A program made the position numbers and the translations under genes. Under the pieces are notes generated by a model, which had not been told where the DNA came from, made no database searches, and saw only the letters and a list, made by a program, of their open reading frames with translations. From Amborella trichopoda (Eukaryota > Streptophyta > Magnoliopsida > Amborellales > Amborellaceae), in the NCBI RefSeq assembly GCF_000471905.2, contig NW_006494789.1, positions 1,419,545-1,483,544 of the forward strand: a stretch of DNA of 64,000 nt, written 5' to 3'. Shown here in pieces: positions 49,747 through 62,081 of the stretch. Each line of letters begins with the position of its first letter. The stretch's first letter is position 1.

Positions 49747-51309
49747 CTAATACACAAGGGACAATTTTCTATCATGAAAAGCTCCTCGCTTGTTCTTCGT
49801 CTTGCTTGTTGGGCTATCAGTTGCAAGACTATCAAAGGTGGTTCTAAGCACTGGTGCTACCTGGCCCTTGCCATTGCTCCCCTTTCCCAAGAGCCTCACA
49901 ACTCCTGAGTAGTGCAAGGAGCTAGCTATTTGTATGGCCGTGGCCCCCTGCCCGGTCCTAGACTCGGTGTCGGCTCCCTTCTTCACAAGCAACTCCACCA
50001 CCTCTGCCTGTCCCGACTCTGAGGCGCAGTGCAATGGTGTGTATCCCTCCTCGTCTGTTGCGTTGATATCCGCACCCTTCTCGACCAAAACCCTGACAAC
50101 TTCCATCCATCCCTTGAATGCAGCTCGGTGTAGCGCGGTCCAGCCATGTTGGTCGCGGCCATGCACTGAGGCCCCGGACTCAAGCAGCCGCTGGACAGCA
50201 CGCGTGTCCCCCCTGCGTGCTGCCCTGCAGAGGCTGTCTCCAAGCCTGAGGCAGTCAAAGAGACGCATGTGCCCGCACTCAGCGGCCACATCATAGGCAG
50301 TTTTTCCCGATCGGTTGCGTATGTCCTTGTTTGCACCCCTTTGAAGCAAGAGCCTAACCATCGGATCATCGCCTTTGCCTGCGGCAACATGGAGTGGAGT
50401 GTCCCCAGAGTCTGAGCGTGCATCAACAGAGGCTCCGTTGGCAAGCAAGAGCCGCGCGCAGTCCCTGCGTCCATCCTCAACTGCAAGGTGCAATGCGGTG
50501 CGCCCGTCCCAGGCTGGCGCATCTGGGGATGCCCCCTTCAAGAAAAGCAGTCGCATCACCTCCAGGTGCCCCCCAGCGGTGGCCTGATGAAGAGGGCCCC
50601 ACGTGCCAGATTGGCGGTCTGGGTTTGCACCCCGTGCCAGCAGAAGTTCGACGATGAGGGTCTCACCGGCACCGGCTGCTGCCTCCAAAGGGGTGCGGCC
50701 AGAGCGGCTCGGGGACTCGAGGTTTGCATGGAATTCCAGTAACAACTGGACAAAATCTGCTCTGCCAGAAGCAATCGCAAGGTGAAGCAAGGTGTGGCCT
50801 TTCTGGTCTGTCGAATCTGCAGCACCAGGGGTGTCATCCCTCTCCAGGACCGCACGCAAGTCTTCCATGTTTCCATCGGTGACAAGCTTCGCCAACACCG
50901 GTGCCCCTATAAACATGACTCGTAGCGCACTATCGGCAAATACCTGCTTCTTCTTGGCGGTGAACCAGTCCGGAGGAACATTATCCAAGGCATGGCTGGC
51001 AAGGGTAGCGCCTGGGACCACAACACTGTGGAGGAGGAAACGGTGGTCCGGATAGGGGATAAGACTATCAGGAAGTTGCTCGTTGGGGGCCATATTGTAG
51101 GACAGCTCGAGCATGACGGTGCCAAGGGGCGGGATGATGCCCGATTGGGGGCGCGCAACGTACCGCCCCTTCTCAACTGGCTGGAGCCTGAAGGCCACAG
51201 GCATGGTGTGCATCACGTTGCGAAAGGTGACTGTGCCGCTACACTTGTGTCCGGGCTCAATGCGTATCGCCACCATGCTCGATGGCTCAAACCTTATGAG
51301 CCTGTCCAT
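49747..51309 (-). CDS. VPY: Vapyrin: MSP domain plus ankyrin repeats, arbuscular mycorrhiza protein
   Basis: Vapyrin is needed for arbuscular mycorrhizal fungi to enter and form arbuscules in root cells (and for rhizobial infection in legumes). It is thought to act in exocytosis and membrane trafficking. The single uninterrupted frame gives 520 residues, near the size of characterised vapyrins. The N-terminal major sperm protein (VAP-like) domain, about residues 1-120, starts [20 protein letters not shown] and includes [20 protein letters not shown] and [10 protein letters not shown]. The linker [20 protein letters not shown] is a vapyrin hallmark. About nine to eleven ankyrin repeats follow (e.g. 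[80 protein letters not shown]). The ATG at 51309 was chosen because it matches the family start; the frame is open 14 codons further, to an ATG at 51351, without similarity. The coding DNA is much GC-richer than all neighbouring genes. An intact copy suggests that the plant is mycorrhizal. Confidence 0.96.
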   Translation of the reverse strand: MDRLIRFEPSSMVAIRIEPGHKCSGTVTFRNVMHTMPVAFRLQPVEKGRYVARPQSGIIPPLGTVMLELSYNMAPNEQLPDSLIPYPDHRFLLHSVVVPGATLASHALDNVPPDWFTAKKKQVFADSALRVMFIGAPVLAKLVTDGNMEDLRAVLERDDTPGAADSTDQKGHTLLHLAIASGRADFVQLLLEFHANLESPSRSGRTPLEAAAGAGETLIVELLLARGANPDRQSGTWGPLHQATAGGHLEVMRLLFLKGASPDAPAWDGRTALHLAVEDGRRDCARLLLANGASVDARSDSGDTPLHVAAGKGDDPMVRLLLQRGANKDIRNRSGKTAYDVAAECGHMRLFDCLRLGDSLCRAARRGDTRAVQRLLESGASVHGRDQHGWTALHRAAFKGWMEVVRVLVEKGADINATDEEGYTPLHCASESGQAEVVELLVKKGADTESRTGQGATAIQIASSLHYSGVVRLLGKGSNGKGQVAPVLRTTFDSLATDSPTSKTKNKRGAFHDRKLSLVY

Positions 51310-51544
51310 GTTACTCAATCTTCTCCTCTTCCTTTCTTTCCTAGTGCTCAAGGTGCTAGCAACCTATGTTGCTCTCTTGTGTCTACTTTCTTCCTCTCTT
51401 TTCTTTCCTAGTGTTGAAGCCTCTCTTTCTTTGCTTCCTCAGTGACGGAAGGGAGTTCGTTCAAACTGGTTGATTCCCTTCCAACTCTTGAATGATCAAC
51501 CTCAAAAGTGCCTCGATTCTCTCTCCTCTTCCTTTTTTCCTTCC

Positions 51545-51635
51545 TGCTTTTGAAGAGAATTGAGCTCTTTTTCCCCTGGTTTTGAAGAGAACTGAGCTTC
51601 TCTTTTTCCTGGTTTTGAAGAGAATTTGAGCCCCA
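51545..51635. repeat. Three-copy ~33-base repeat in VPY upstream region
   Basis: On the gene strand, three copies of ctca.ttctcttcaaaacca followed by ggaaaaagag lie 236-326 bases above the start codon. They could be leader or promoter. No TATA box is convincing; ttatacat near 51688 is the best candidate. Confidence 0.6.
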
Positions 51636-52682
51636 ATGAGTTGATTATCATGCCTTAGTAAGTGAAGGCCTAAATTTAATGCAAATTTGATGTATAAGTA
51701 GAGCCGGCTCAATGAGACGATGCCACTTGTAGGGCCATTGGGTGTCAAGTACAAAGCTGACTTGTTCTTTCCCTTGTCCTTACAAAAACTACGAGGAACT
51801 CCTTTTCTAAACAATGTTGGTGATCAGAGCATTCTTGGCCTTTTCAAGTATGAACAATTAAGATACTTGGGAAATTTTCTAAACCTGGATGAAGAGCAAA
51901 TGCCATGATTCCTTTCAAAATTTGCCATAACAACCCTCACCTTTAAATTGTATTGGATGGAGTAGAGATTTTTTGGAGATGGGGTTTTAATGCGTTAGCA
52001 TCTCATTCCAAGATGGATTTTGGATGCGTATTGGTAATCTCGGTCACCACGATCATGAATATGAAATAAAAAAGGGGATGGATTTTCAACCTTAAAAGTT
52101 GGCTATTTTGAATTTTGTCTTTCGGTTGTTTATTTTAATTATTTGAATATCATTAGATCTGCACTATTTCTTGGTATGAAAATGCAGCTAGAGAGACTTT
52201 AACATATATTTCAGATCTTGAATCCATCACTAAGATTTTTAAAAGGGAATTGCATGTGAATATGTGTGTCTGAGAATACACCATTTTTCCATTTGGGACA
52301 AGGATTTTGTGACTCCCATGGTAATATTGCATTTGTCACCTAGGGCTAACAATAGACCAGGCCAGCTCGGGTCCCGATATGGCTGGCCTAGGCCCGGACC
52401 GGGCCTAAGAAGACCTGGCCCAAGTTTTGTGCAGCCAGCCCCTAATGCAATATTGGCCAGACCAAGCCGGGACTCAGCTGTACTGTAGAAGTAACGTTTA
52501 CCTGTAACAAAATTCTTAAGGATATAATTTTAATTCTATGTTTGCAGTAAAGGTTATTACAGTCTATGTAGAAGCATCCTCTACTAGAAAATGTCTTCCC
52601 AGCATATGCCCTATAAAAACAATACTTTTTGAAGATTTTTTTGTTCCTCTTAGGTCCTCTCACATAAATATATAAAGTACCT

Positions 52683-53102
52683 GGTCTCATATAAGATTGA
52701 GGCCCTAAACAATCAAATTAAGGCGTACCTAAAAAATTTACATATAATATTGAGGCCCTAAACAATCAAATTAAGGCGCACCTAAAAAATTTACTAGAAG
52801 AAGTTGGTGTGATGTAAAAAAGCCCTCAAATCGACATTTCAACCTCGACATACATAAATGTTGAGAAATAATGAAATGCATTATTCGGGGCATCAACTTT
52901 CAATATTCTCACTTGTTCATAGATCTGTTTGATTGATGTCATTTTTCAAAATTTAAAGTTTATATAATTAAGGATGAAAATAAATTTCATGCCATCATGA
53001 ATATTTTTGCAACTGGATAATCATATTTCGATACTATTAAGAGACACACCTTATTTTGATTGTTTACGGCCTCAGCCTCATACAAACCACACCCATACAT
53101 TA
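52683..53102. mobile_element. Dispersed family A inverted-repeat element, best-preserved ends
   Basis: The left end (ataagattgaggccctaaac, aatcaaattaaggcg, with a 53-base tandem duplication of that end at 52696/52749) and the right end (caccttattttgattgttta, cggcctcagcctcatacaaa, ccacaccc) are inverted partners over about 50 bases. About 420 bases, non-coding. Confidence 0.75.
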
Positions 53103-53445
53103 AGCATTGTCTAATAAACAAAATAATTTGAACACTTCTCTTGATGAGGGATGGACCTATGGTTACGTCATGTAATTTTGGATATTTTAGTGTTAATTGT
53201 TAAATTAGTGTGTGATATGACCCACTTTCACTTTTTTATGATTTGAGAAAATATTTGCTTTGTAAAAAATCAATGGTTTCTTGTTGTATTTTTTAACTTT
53301 AATTTGGATATGGTCAATTCTTTCTTTGTCACTCGTGCTAATTTTAGGCCAGTTGTTCTGTGAAAACAATGTGTCCACGGGCCCTTTGTAGAAAATGAAA
53401 ATTTCTTATACACATATCTCTCTCGCTGCCATTATGGGTCATAAC

Positions 53446-53759
53446 CAGTGATTTAAAAAATGTTAGGTCGGTACGGAATCATCCGGTTTGATTCGAAATC
53501 GGAAACCCCATTCCAATTCTGTATATATGAAGGAATCGGTGGTTATGCACTGTAAAACGACAATTCTCTACAATAAAACGGCAATTTGGACTGCTAATTC
53601 ATCAATCTGAACTGGGTTTTGGCCACTTCACAGTTATTTTTATGAGTTTTTTGCCTATTCACTGTTCCTTTTTTTCACATGGTAAAAACGGCGAGCCGAT
53701 TCACCGATCCATTTTTGGGGTGCCCAATCTAGGTCACCTATCCGATTTCTAAATCACTA
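53446..53759. mobile_element. hAT-like MITE with 8-bp target duplication
   Basis: GTCATAAC occurs directly before (53438-53445) and after (53760-53767) a 314-base element. The ends cagtgattta and taaatcacta are inverted, with a mismatch at the outermost base. An 8-bp duplication and C/TAGTG ends fit the hAT superfamily. No transposase is present. Confidence 0.8.
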
Positions 53760-54447
53760 GTCATAACCATTTTACTCTCATTTTTTTCATTGTTATTTCT
53801 ATATGTGAACTTTTGCTAGCTCGTCTCTCTTATTTTATCCCACATGGTTTTTCTATCCTCCAAACATTTGAAAATTTCATACTTTAATTGTTTAATCATG
53901 GTTGTTTCTTCTCTTTTATTACTTTCTTATGCTTTCAGTCTATTCATTTATTACCAAGCCAAATAGAGAAGAATTAAAAGAAGAAAAGCGTTGTAAACAA
54001 AAAGCCAAGAATCCCTAGGCCTTGACCCAACCAACGCAAACCGGCCATTCCTACTAGGATCTGTGGGCTATTGAGACTTGTTCTTCTCTAAGCCAAACTG
54101 CTAATGAAGCTTGTATAAGTAATTAGCGCACAGTGGTGTAAGATGTGCAAATTATTTTAATTGTAGATTAGGATCCTATGAGATTCATTAGAGGCTGCCC
54201 CAATCAACCTTGTCCTAGCTGGGGTTTAGATGCTAGTTCAAAGGGTATAATTATTCTTGTTTAACTCATCTCTTGTCCACTACACAATCTTACAATGTAT
54301 GAGACAAAAGCATTGTGTTCATTGCTAAGCTGAGTATGGGAGAACCATGATGCCCAGAGAGAGAGAGAGAGATAGAGAGAGTAAAGGGTAAATTCCTTTT
54401 GCTAAATCTAGGATGATTTATTCTAGGGTGAATAAGGTGCCCTCCAT

Positions 54448-54800
54448 ATATTATATAAATAAGGCGCGTGTCTAGATTTTGCTAGAAAATGTAGTTTATA
54501 GCTTGAAAATTCATGTTCAACTTTAATTATGAAATTTAAAATTTCAAAAGGGGTACAGCTCAAATAGATCTATACACATGAAAATCTTACAAACATGCGG
54601 CCTAAATAACTTGTGACAATATGCATTATTTTTAGGACTTGATATTTTTTTCTCTTTTTTTTTTTTTTAATATCTATAGATCACGAGGTTGAAATGATCT
54701 ATTAAAAGGTTTTGCAACTTCAAAACTTTCATTTCCATTATATTTTTGAGGTACAACTTACTTTATAGTATGAGATTGCAACCTTGTATTACCCTTTTCT
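54448..54800. mobile_element. Dispersed family A element
   Basis: taaggcgcgtgtctagattt at the left, the family body (aattatgaaatttaaaattt, agatctatacacatgaaaat, atgatctatta) and gagattgcaaccttgtatta at the right. Ends are more diverged than in the 52683 and 60509 copies. Confidence 0.55.
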
Positions 54801-56636
54801 TTTCTAAGGGATAGCTCAAGTAAAGAAGAAAGGAATGGTTCGCCTTGTCGATAAAATTATTTTTATATTTGGTACATGAATTTTACAGTTATTTTTAGTT
54901 GTCAGATGTGAAACTAATGCCTATGATTCTATATAAAAGTTTGAGACAATTTCTTTCATACTCTGTGTAAATAATTGATACTTTTAGGCAGCCAATTTCG
55001 TATTTGATAATTACGGGTGATTATAGCCAATTTCGTATTCAAAAGTAAATTATCTTACTCGATTTTGTATTATCGAATAAGAGATTGTGTAAGACCATTT
55101 ACCGTATTATACTCGTAATCCACAATCACTCAGATGACCCAAAAAGAAGTTTCGGACTCTATCCCTACCAAAGTCTCAAGTTACATTCAAAAGCAAAATA
55201 GATAAAATAAAGAAAGGACTACAAAAAATCATTGTGTGAGGGGAAAAAGTAAGAAAAGATAAAAATAAAAAATAAAAAAAAATAAAAAAAAGAAGAAAAA
55301 AAAAGGAAAAGAAAAGAACGTAGAATCTTTGTGTGAAGAAACATGCCTGATTCAGATACGACTCAAGAAAATGGAGTTCAAAGGAATGATGTATATCTAT
55401 GTACTTGTGTGTTCTGACGGGGAATATACTTATAAACCATAAATCCCAATAAGCTTATACCCATTTGACAGAAACAACAAAGAATAATAAACTTAACCTG
55501 TTTGAGATTTTTTTGAAATTTTATTTTTAGAAAATGACCAAATATTATAACATCCTTAGTAACTCAAAGTCCAAATTTTTTATTTTAGGATACTCATTTG
55601 CTGATTCTAAAGTAGCCCATCAAAATAAGAAAAGTCTTACCGCATAACTCATCAAAAATTGCAATTCAAGCATTGCGAAACTTTTACATCAATTATCTCG
55701 GATTCAACATTACGGTTGTAAAAAAAACATAGGATTTCAAGCTCTAAAAATAGTGCATATTTTAACAAATTGTCCTGACCATCCATTTCATCATAAAAAA
55801 AAAGTATTAAAAAATCTACAAGATCTGTACATTTTTTCATCATCTAAACATTTTTTCAACTAATTGAAATCGACTACACGAATCATAATCTATCATTATA
55901 CTATCTTTACATTTTTTGAGTTTCAAATTTTATTATCGAGGTTAAAAATTGATTTTAAAACCATTATGGAAATTTTTGTTACCGAAAGTGCTTTCTAAAC
56001 GAGGATTTGAGGTGACGCTTTATTTGATTTCATAACGCTTAGACCTTAAAGAAAGTTCATCTTAGAAAGATCGACTTAATGGGCCCGCTTTTGATAGAGT
56101 AAAAATATAGCATTCTCATACATGTACAATATAGGTGCACTTTTAGAAAGCCAAAACATTTTATGCTCCCCAAGAAACACAGACATTTGTATAGATTGAA
56201 ATTCAACTCATCAAATTAATTACCATTAAACCTGCCACTCTAGAAATGAACGTCATTATTCTTTTATTCAAGGCCTAACCTTGAAGTAGATAAGGCGATG
56301 AAAAAAAGGGTAACAAAAAAGAGAATGTATATTATTTATGTTTGGTTCGAAAATAAATAAATAGGTAAATAAAAGTCACCATGACCACTAACTGTTAGCA
56401 AAATAAGCAATTGAGGATGTAATACTTTTTTGTTCAAAGTTTTTGGGGGTGTCTCTCTCCTCTACCTCAAGTTTCAAAAAAGAAGTCACTCTTAATTAAT
56501 GTATCAGCAGCACTTAGCTTCACGGTAGACATGGAAAAAAGATACAGATATAGATGTAATCATAAAAATCGAAATTCCCACGATATTTTCTGCTCTTTCC
56601 TACACCACCCGATAACATGCAGATAGTCTCCTTCAA

Positions 56637-57300
56637 TTAAACAAATATTCCCCAAAAACCCCCTTTCAATGAAAATATACACACCCTTAACAAGGTACTT
56701 AATTCCACAAAATTAGTTGTAACTGTACCAATTAGTCCCTCATAGGATAAAACAATATTTTCAAAACAATCACGAAAAACGCCACCAATCCCAACTGGAC
56801 CCGAGTTCCCAAAAAAGCTCCCATCAACTTTTGCGATCCCCCACCCTTCCTTGGCCACCGAGGGACTTGACCACATAAAAAGTTTGATTAAATGAAGTAA
56901 CTTGTCATACGGTAAAACAAAACCCTCAAAAGCTCTCCTATTTGTTTCCTTCTAAAATTCCCATAGAATGAACCCTTTTGTAATTTTTCATAAGATACCA
57001 CCAACTTTAACCAAAAAGGAGAACGTGAATTGTGTAACAAAATCAAACAAACTAAGAGGCAGCACTAGGAAAACTCTTGCAAAATCCATCAACCAATGCC
57101 CAATTCTTGAAGTAAAAGAGCAATGGATCAAAAGATGAACTACTGATTTCCCGCTTGTTCACAAAATAAACAAATGTTTGGCAAAATCTTACTCATTTTC
57201 TAAAAATTATAAAATGTCATGATTTTGTGCTGCGCAACCAGCTAAACAAATACTTGAACTTTATGAGGTATTGACCATTTCCAAATTTGAGCAATATTAA
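56637..57300 (-). mobile_element. Decayed LINE 3' region: zf-RVT and RNase H domains
   Basis: On the minus strand, the reading from about 57300 down gives FFSWL-like, then ILPNICLFCEQ-like words broken by stops and frameshifts (zf-RVT). It ends with an intact stretch at 56876-56637 reading GWGIAKVDGSFFGNSGPVGI followed by GGVFRDCFENIVLSYEG, the start of an RVT_3 RNase H domain. It is a dead non-LTR retrotransposon in the VPY-dehydrin spacer. Confidence 0.8.
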
Positions 57301-57860
57301 GGTAGGATTATATCTATCGATCATGAAAAACAAATTATAGCAAGATTTTACTAAAAAAATTACCATCACTTTCAATCTCCCGTACTAACATATCATCCCT
57401 CTCATTGTACACTTGTTCAAAGAAAATATGCCATGACTGATATTTTTTTTTCATCTTTTTTTTATTGAAGAGTTCAAAACGGGAAAGGACCCTCGACTCA
57501 TGCTAGAAATAAAACTCAAGATGTTATGTTGTGATACCCCAACACCTTGAGCCCTTAACCTTAGGCCTTCCTATATCACAAACGTTCGGTTGCACATGTA
57601 TTGTGAATTTAACAAATTATCAAGTACTTGGATTTTAACAGCTTGCCAACAACTTTCTAACCATCAGATGTCAACAATGGATCATAGGAGATAACGTATG
57701 AACCCACCAAATAATACGTAGTGATAAATTCCATGTCCCCAATACATTTGCTTTAATGTGCCTTTTTTTTTTTTTCCCGCTTTTTTTTTTATGGTTTTGC
57801 ACTTAGAATGTATATATATAGTAATGTAATTATCAAAGGGATAGTATAATATAATATGAT

Positions 57861-57955
57861 ATCATTCTTCTTTGTTATAAGGGAATCACAATTACTAATA
57901 GTCATTATCATTTTTCTTTGTCATAAGGGAATCACAATTACTAATAATCATTATA
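57861..57955. repeat. Two-copy tandem duplication, 46-base period
   Basis: atcatt.ttctttgt.ataagg repeats at 57861 and 57907, followed in both copies by gaatcacaattactaata. Confidence 0.85.
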
Positions 57956-58990
57956 TGTCAAATTGGATGGCTTGAAATATATCACAAAATTTAAGATTTT
58001 TTTTTAAAACTTTTGAGTTTAGTCAATAACAAACTCACAATCACTTTAATTGAAATCTGACAATAGTGGTTGTTCCTCGTTTCTTTGTATGTTTTAATAT
58101 CCTAGAAAAAAAATCACGATTGCACACATATCTACCAATTTCTCCATGGCTATATCGATATTAATATTTAGTTATTACTTTCTTCTTCTTTTTTTTCTTT
58201 TTTACAAATGTTAACCACTTAATTGATGGAAGAAAAGATTACAAAAGATTTACATTATTCGAAATTAAAAGCGAAGGTAAAGAAACACATCTCTTGGTTA
58301 GTCCATCTGCCAAAGAATTAGCTACACTCCTCTGTTCTAGTAGTATACTCATTTAGTTGATTCTCAAGCGGGTCATAAATTAATCGTGTGCCTGAACAGC
58401 AAGTGTACTACATGGATGACAGCATATACACCTTATTTAAAGAATTTTAAGACATTTTTTGAGGTATTGATTTTCTGTGATAATTCACAATTTCAACAAA
58501 TTTAATCGTACTCGAAAGGTTATCGAATATACTCAATAGGTAATTTCACTCATAACTTTTCATAAAGCTGCTTTTACTTTATTCAGTCCAGATTTTTCCA
58601 GTTAGGTACCATTTGTTTTGGGACAGTAAAGAGCTTATAAGAACTCTCTCTGCCCAAACCAAACCAAACCATTGTTTTAAAACTTAATGACTTTCAATCC
58701 GGTTCATGTAAATGAAAATCGGTGGGATCCAAACCGATTATGACATAGTATGGGTCTCAACCCGGTTCCACCTGAACCCTTGTTGTAATTTTTTTTTTTT
58801 AAGTTTATCCGATATTTCGTGAAGTGCCATCTAGATCCCTATCCCATAAACTCCTATTTTAAATTGAACCTTAATTGAATTGTTTAAAGTTGAAACCTTA
58901 TAGACACCGCACCCTTACAATAATATCCCAACATTGTAGGGATTGTGGAACAAACTAACTAATACAATACATCCAAATCTATAGAAAGCA

Positions 58991-59102
58991 CAACTAATAT
59001 TGTACAATGTGATATCCTACTAAATCTCTAACCAATCCCCTCAATACAACTAATATTGTACAATGTGATATCCTACTAAATCTCTAACCAATCCCCTCAA
59101 TA
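58991..59102. repeat. Perfect two-copy tandem duplication, 56-base period
   Basis: 58991-59046 and 59047-59102 appear identical, beginning caactaatattgtacaatgt. Perfect identity suggests a very recent event or an assembly stutter. Confidence 0.92.
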
Positions 59103-60104
59103 CATAAGGTGTATACCAAATAAGTGAAAAAATAGTATTATGCAAATATTTTAATTGTAATCTCATCCAAACAAGCGCTTAGCACTCAACATTTTCAGAA
59201 TCCCTTACAAACACCAGCTCCATGAATACTCCCAATGTGATGACTATGAACTAAAATGAAGTAAAGTTGACAATGCAAAAAAAAAACAAAAATTACCACT
59301 TTGGTATTGAAAAACTATGTATTTTCCAAATTCATCATCATCATGGTCAAGATTATCAATCCTCAAGATCCAACAGTGGTATGTAGTTGATACAGGCACC
59401 AAACCTCATCCACAAATGAAAATAAATTGTAATAGTTATGAGTGATGACAAATAACATAGTCATGGGACTCTTTATTAGTTAGTAAATGGCTAGATGACC
59501 AGAGTGGCCAATGGAAAACGGGATCTAGGCCGTGGTCGTTGGTAGGTGGTGTCACATTGTTCTTTCTTGAGTTTCATTCTCATTTCCCGTTAAAAAAAAT
59601 AATATGTGTTGGCCCATAATTACTATCACTGGGCAATGCCTATTAATTTTCAAAGAGCAAATACCTTCCCAAAATATATAAGAAATGAAAGAAAGAAAAA
59701 GGATTCTAATAAGCCTTTTCTTGGGTAAGTTACTTTAGATTAGAAGAAAATGGTAAGATCATCCAATGGATGTGATTCACCATAGAGTTCTTTCACATAA
59801 GAAATTAAAAAAAATAAAAATAGAGAGAACAAACATGATATAATTCGACCCAAAGTTATAAAAAAGAAAATAAAAAATCCAGACCAATACTCACAAAACT
59901 ATCACATTAATATAGGCATAATATACAAAGAAAGCTCATGTTCTACTGAGGACACGTCATTATTACAAACATCAAACTTTCACACATGACTACAAGCATC
60001 ACTCGAACACGCACTCCGAGCTTTCCTCGTTTACCTTTTTCCTATAAATCAAGAATACATAATGGTTAGTGAATATTTAAAAAAAAAATAAAAAATATAT
60101 AGAA

Positions 60105-60480
60105 GTTTCTATAAGGCCTGTGCTCATTGAAAACAAAATAAAAGCTTCACAAAATGGTACAAATCTTTCGGATCTATAAACACTTGTTTTTAGGGTAAAA
60201 TCCATATAATTCGCTACACTATACACTATTTTTAGAGCTTTAAATCCAAAATGTTTTTGCACGAACATAACGGTCAAGGTGATCGATGTAAAGGTTTTTC
60301 AATTCTCAAATTGTAATTTTCAATGAGTTATGACATGAGGCTTTACTTATTTTGATAGAGCTGCAACCCCATCAAAACATTTTCCAAAAAATAAAAATAA
60401 ATAATAATATGTGACGTGAGGTTTTACTTATTTCGATAGAGCCGCAACCCTACCAAAATATTTTCCAAAAACAATTAAAT
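60105..60480. mobile_element. Dispersed family A element with duplicated right end
   Basis: ctataaggcctgtgctcatt at 60110, the family body, then tgaggctttacttattttga with tagagctgcaacccc at about 60335. The right end is repeated about 80 bases later (60415-60480). Confidence 0.55.
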
Positions 60481-60508
60481 AATAATCCATAATTGTTCTA
60501 AAGGGTGC

Positions 60509-60872
60509 TTAGGCTCTAAACAATCAAATTAGAACCCACCTTTAAATAATGCGGAGAAATATGGCTTCAATACCAGAAAGATAGCTTTAAAATACATTTT
60601 CATCTTTATTTATAAAGTTTAAAGCTTCAAAAATAATGTAAAATGACATATCGATGAAAATCTTGAAAATTAACTATAAAAAAATGTATTACAAAATACA
60701 CTTTTTTCAAATTTTGAAATCCATTTTTTTATCATGTCCATGCATCTTGATGTTGAGAGAATCGATTTGATGATATATGGACATCCAAACATCAAAACAA
60801 CCTCTTCTAGTAAATTTTTTGAAGCAGGTTCAAATTTGATTGTTTAGAGCCTCGGCTCTATATAAACTTTTC
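60509..60872. mobile_element. Dispersed family A element
   Basis: The left aggctctaaacaatcaaatt and the right aatttgattgtttagagcct are clear inverted ends extending to about 30 bases (agaacccacctt against gaagcaggttc). The body words match other copies. Confidence 0.75.
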
Positions 60873-61657
60873 CCTGTTTTAAATAACATGTGTTTTTTTT
60901 CTTTTTTTTTTTTAATTTCATGCAGCACCTACCTGTCCTATTTTCACCTAAAAAGAGCCACACCCAAAATCTAATAATACCATATTTCATTTTAACTATG
61001 TTTTTTTGGGTGCCACACCTTCTTGAGGAAAGAATATTATACCCTTTGTGTCCATCTGTTCTAGCTACCGTCGGATACTGATGATCGACGGTGGGAAGCA
61101 ACCGAAATCTAGTCAATGCATATCATAGCCAACAGCTGATTGATCTCCTACATCCGTCCATCACGAGTAACGAACGGTGATGCCTATGGCATGCCATAAA
61201 ACATGGCAAATAGCTGGTGTGTATGATCAATAGGGGAATTTATCAAAATACATACAAGAAATACTCTATTTATTATTTTACCCGAATATATGTTATTTTT
61301 AAGGCTTAATTTTTTATTTTTTATTTTTTTCATAACCATAATGGTCAAGGTGGACATAGTTGAAGGTTATCGACCGCCGGAACTGCGATTTGCGTGAGCC
61401 TTGGGTGAGGCTTTTACTTCTTTAGATCAGGCCTAGACCCTAATTTACCTATTTCCATTGTTAAATTGTTGAAAAATTAAGTATACTTCGATAAATTTCC
61501 CATATATTATATACCTCACAGTGTATACCATAGGCATCCACCATCCAATCCCCATGATCAACGGTGGAGAACAATTCAACACCCATCATGACGATCTACA
61601 CTAGCATGGTATAACTATCTTACGCAAAATTGTTAGGAATTGGAGGGCTAGGATTAC

Positions 61658-61975
61658 CTAATCACTGTCAGAGCTGCTGCTGCTGCTGCCGCCATCATGC
61701 TCGTGGCCAGGCTTCTTCTTCTTCTTCTTCTTCTTCTTCTTCTCCTTCTCCCCATCTCCATGGATCTTGTCCCCATCTCCATGGATCTTCTCCTTCACTT
61801 TCTCCATGAACCCTTCCTTGTGCTCACCATGCTCCCCATGAGAATGCTCCCCTTCCTTGTGGTGTTTGAGCTCCTCACCATGTTTGTGCTCCTCACCATG
61901 TTTGTGCTCCTCTCCATGCTTCTTGTCTCCACCGATACCAAGCTTCTCCCCAATCTTGTTCACAATGGAAGCCAT
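61658..61975 (-). CDS. HIRD11: KS-type dehydrin, HIRD11-like
   Basis: This is a small, very hydrophilic, disordered LEA group 2 protein of 105 residues, thought to protect membranes and enzymes during drought and cold and, being His-rich, to bind metal ions. It opens MASIVNKIGEKLGIGGDKKH, the usual start of KS dehydrins. Three tandem KHGEEH units follow, then a single K-segment-like motif HKEGFMEKVKEKIHGDG, a duplicated KIHGDG unit, a run of ten lysines and a C-terminal S-segment of six serines ending SSDSD. The K-segment and terminal serine run in this order define the KS class; no Y-segment is present. The lysine run is coded by a CTT/AAG microsatellite at about 61711-61745, so its length may vary between alleles. 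A TATA box lies 108-117 bases upstream. The symbol follows the Arabidopsis orthologue and is by similarity only. Confidence 0.93.
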   Translation of the reverse strand: MASIVNKIGEKLGIGGDKKHGEEHKHGEEHKHGEELKHHKEGEHSHGEHGEHKEGFMEKVKEKIHGDGDKIHGDGEKEKKKKKKKKKKPGHEHDGGSSSSSSDSD

Positions 61976-62081
61976 TTCTCTCTCTCTCCCCCTCTAGATG
62001 GTTCTCTTTATCTCACTAAGACTGGCGATGGATTCCCCTCTCTTTCTGGTTTTTCTATGTATTGAATCCTATGCTTTGTGC

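Larger units (their letters stand above)
51310..61657. other. 10-kb gene-free AT-rich region between VPY and dehydrin
   Basis: Apart from the transposon pieces listed separately, I see no supported gene here. There are A-rich low-complexity DNA at 55251-55320, poly-T runs, local duplications, and hAT-MITE-like fragments with ccggtt/aaccgg words (58660-58780). Short open frames here carry no recognisable domain. Confidence 0.65.

Noticed and set aside
49747..51309. GC-rich VPY as bacterial contamination or recent transfer
   Set aside because: The MSP-ankyrin architecture and vapyrin-specific linker are plant features, and the flanks are ordinary plant DNA.
49747..51351. VPY starting at 51351 (534 residues)
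   Set aside because: The 14 extra residues (basic, [10 protein letters not shown]) come from leader sequence and do not match the family, which starts MDRLI.
49934..51445. Several long plus- and minus-strand frames inside VPY
   Set aside because: They are shadows of a GC-rich gene; none shows a domain, while the minus frame gives full vapyrin.
56637..56876. A 79-residue minus-strand gene
   Set aside because: It reads as the start of a LINE RNase H domain beside decayed zf-RVT sequence, so it is transposon debris.
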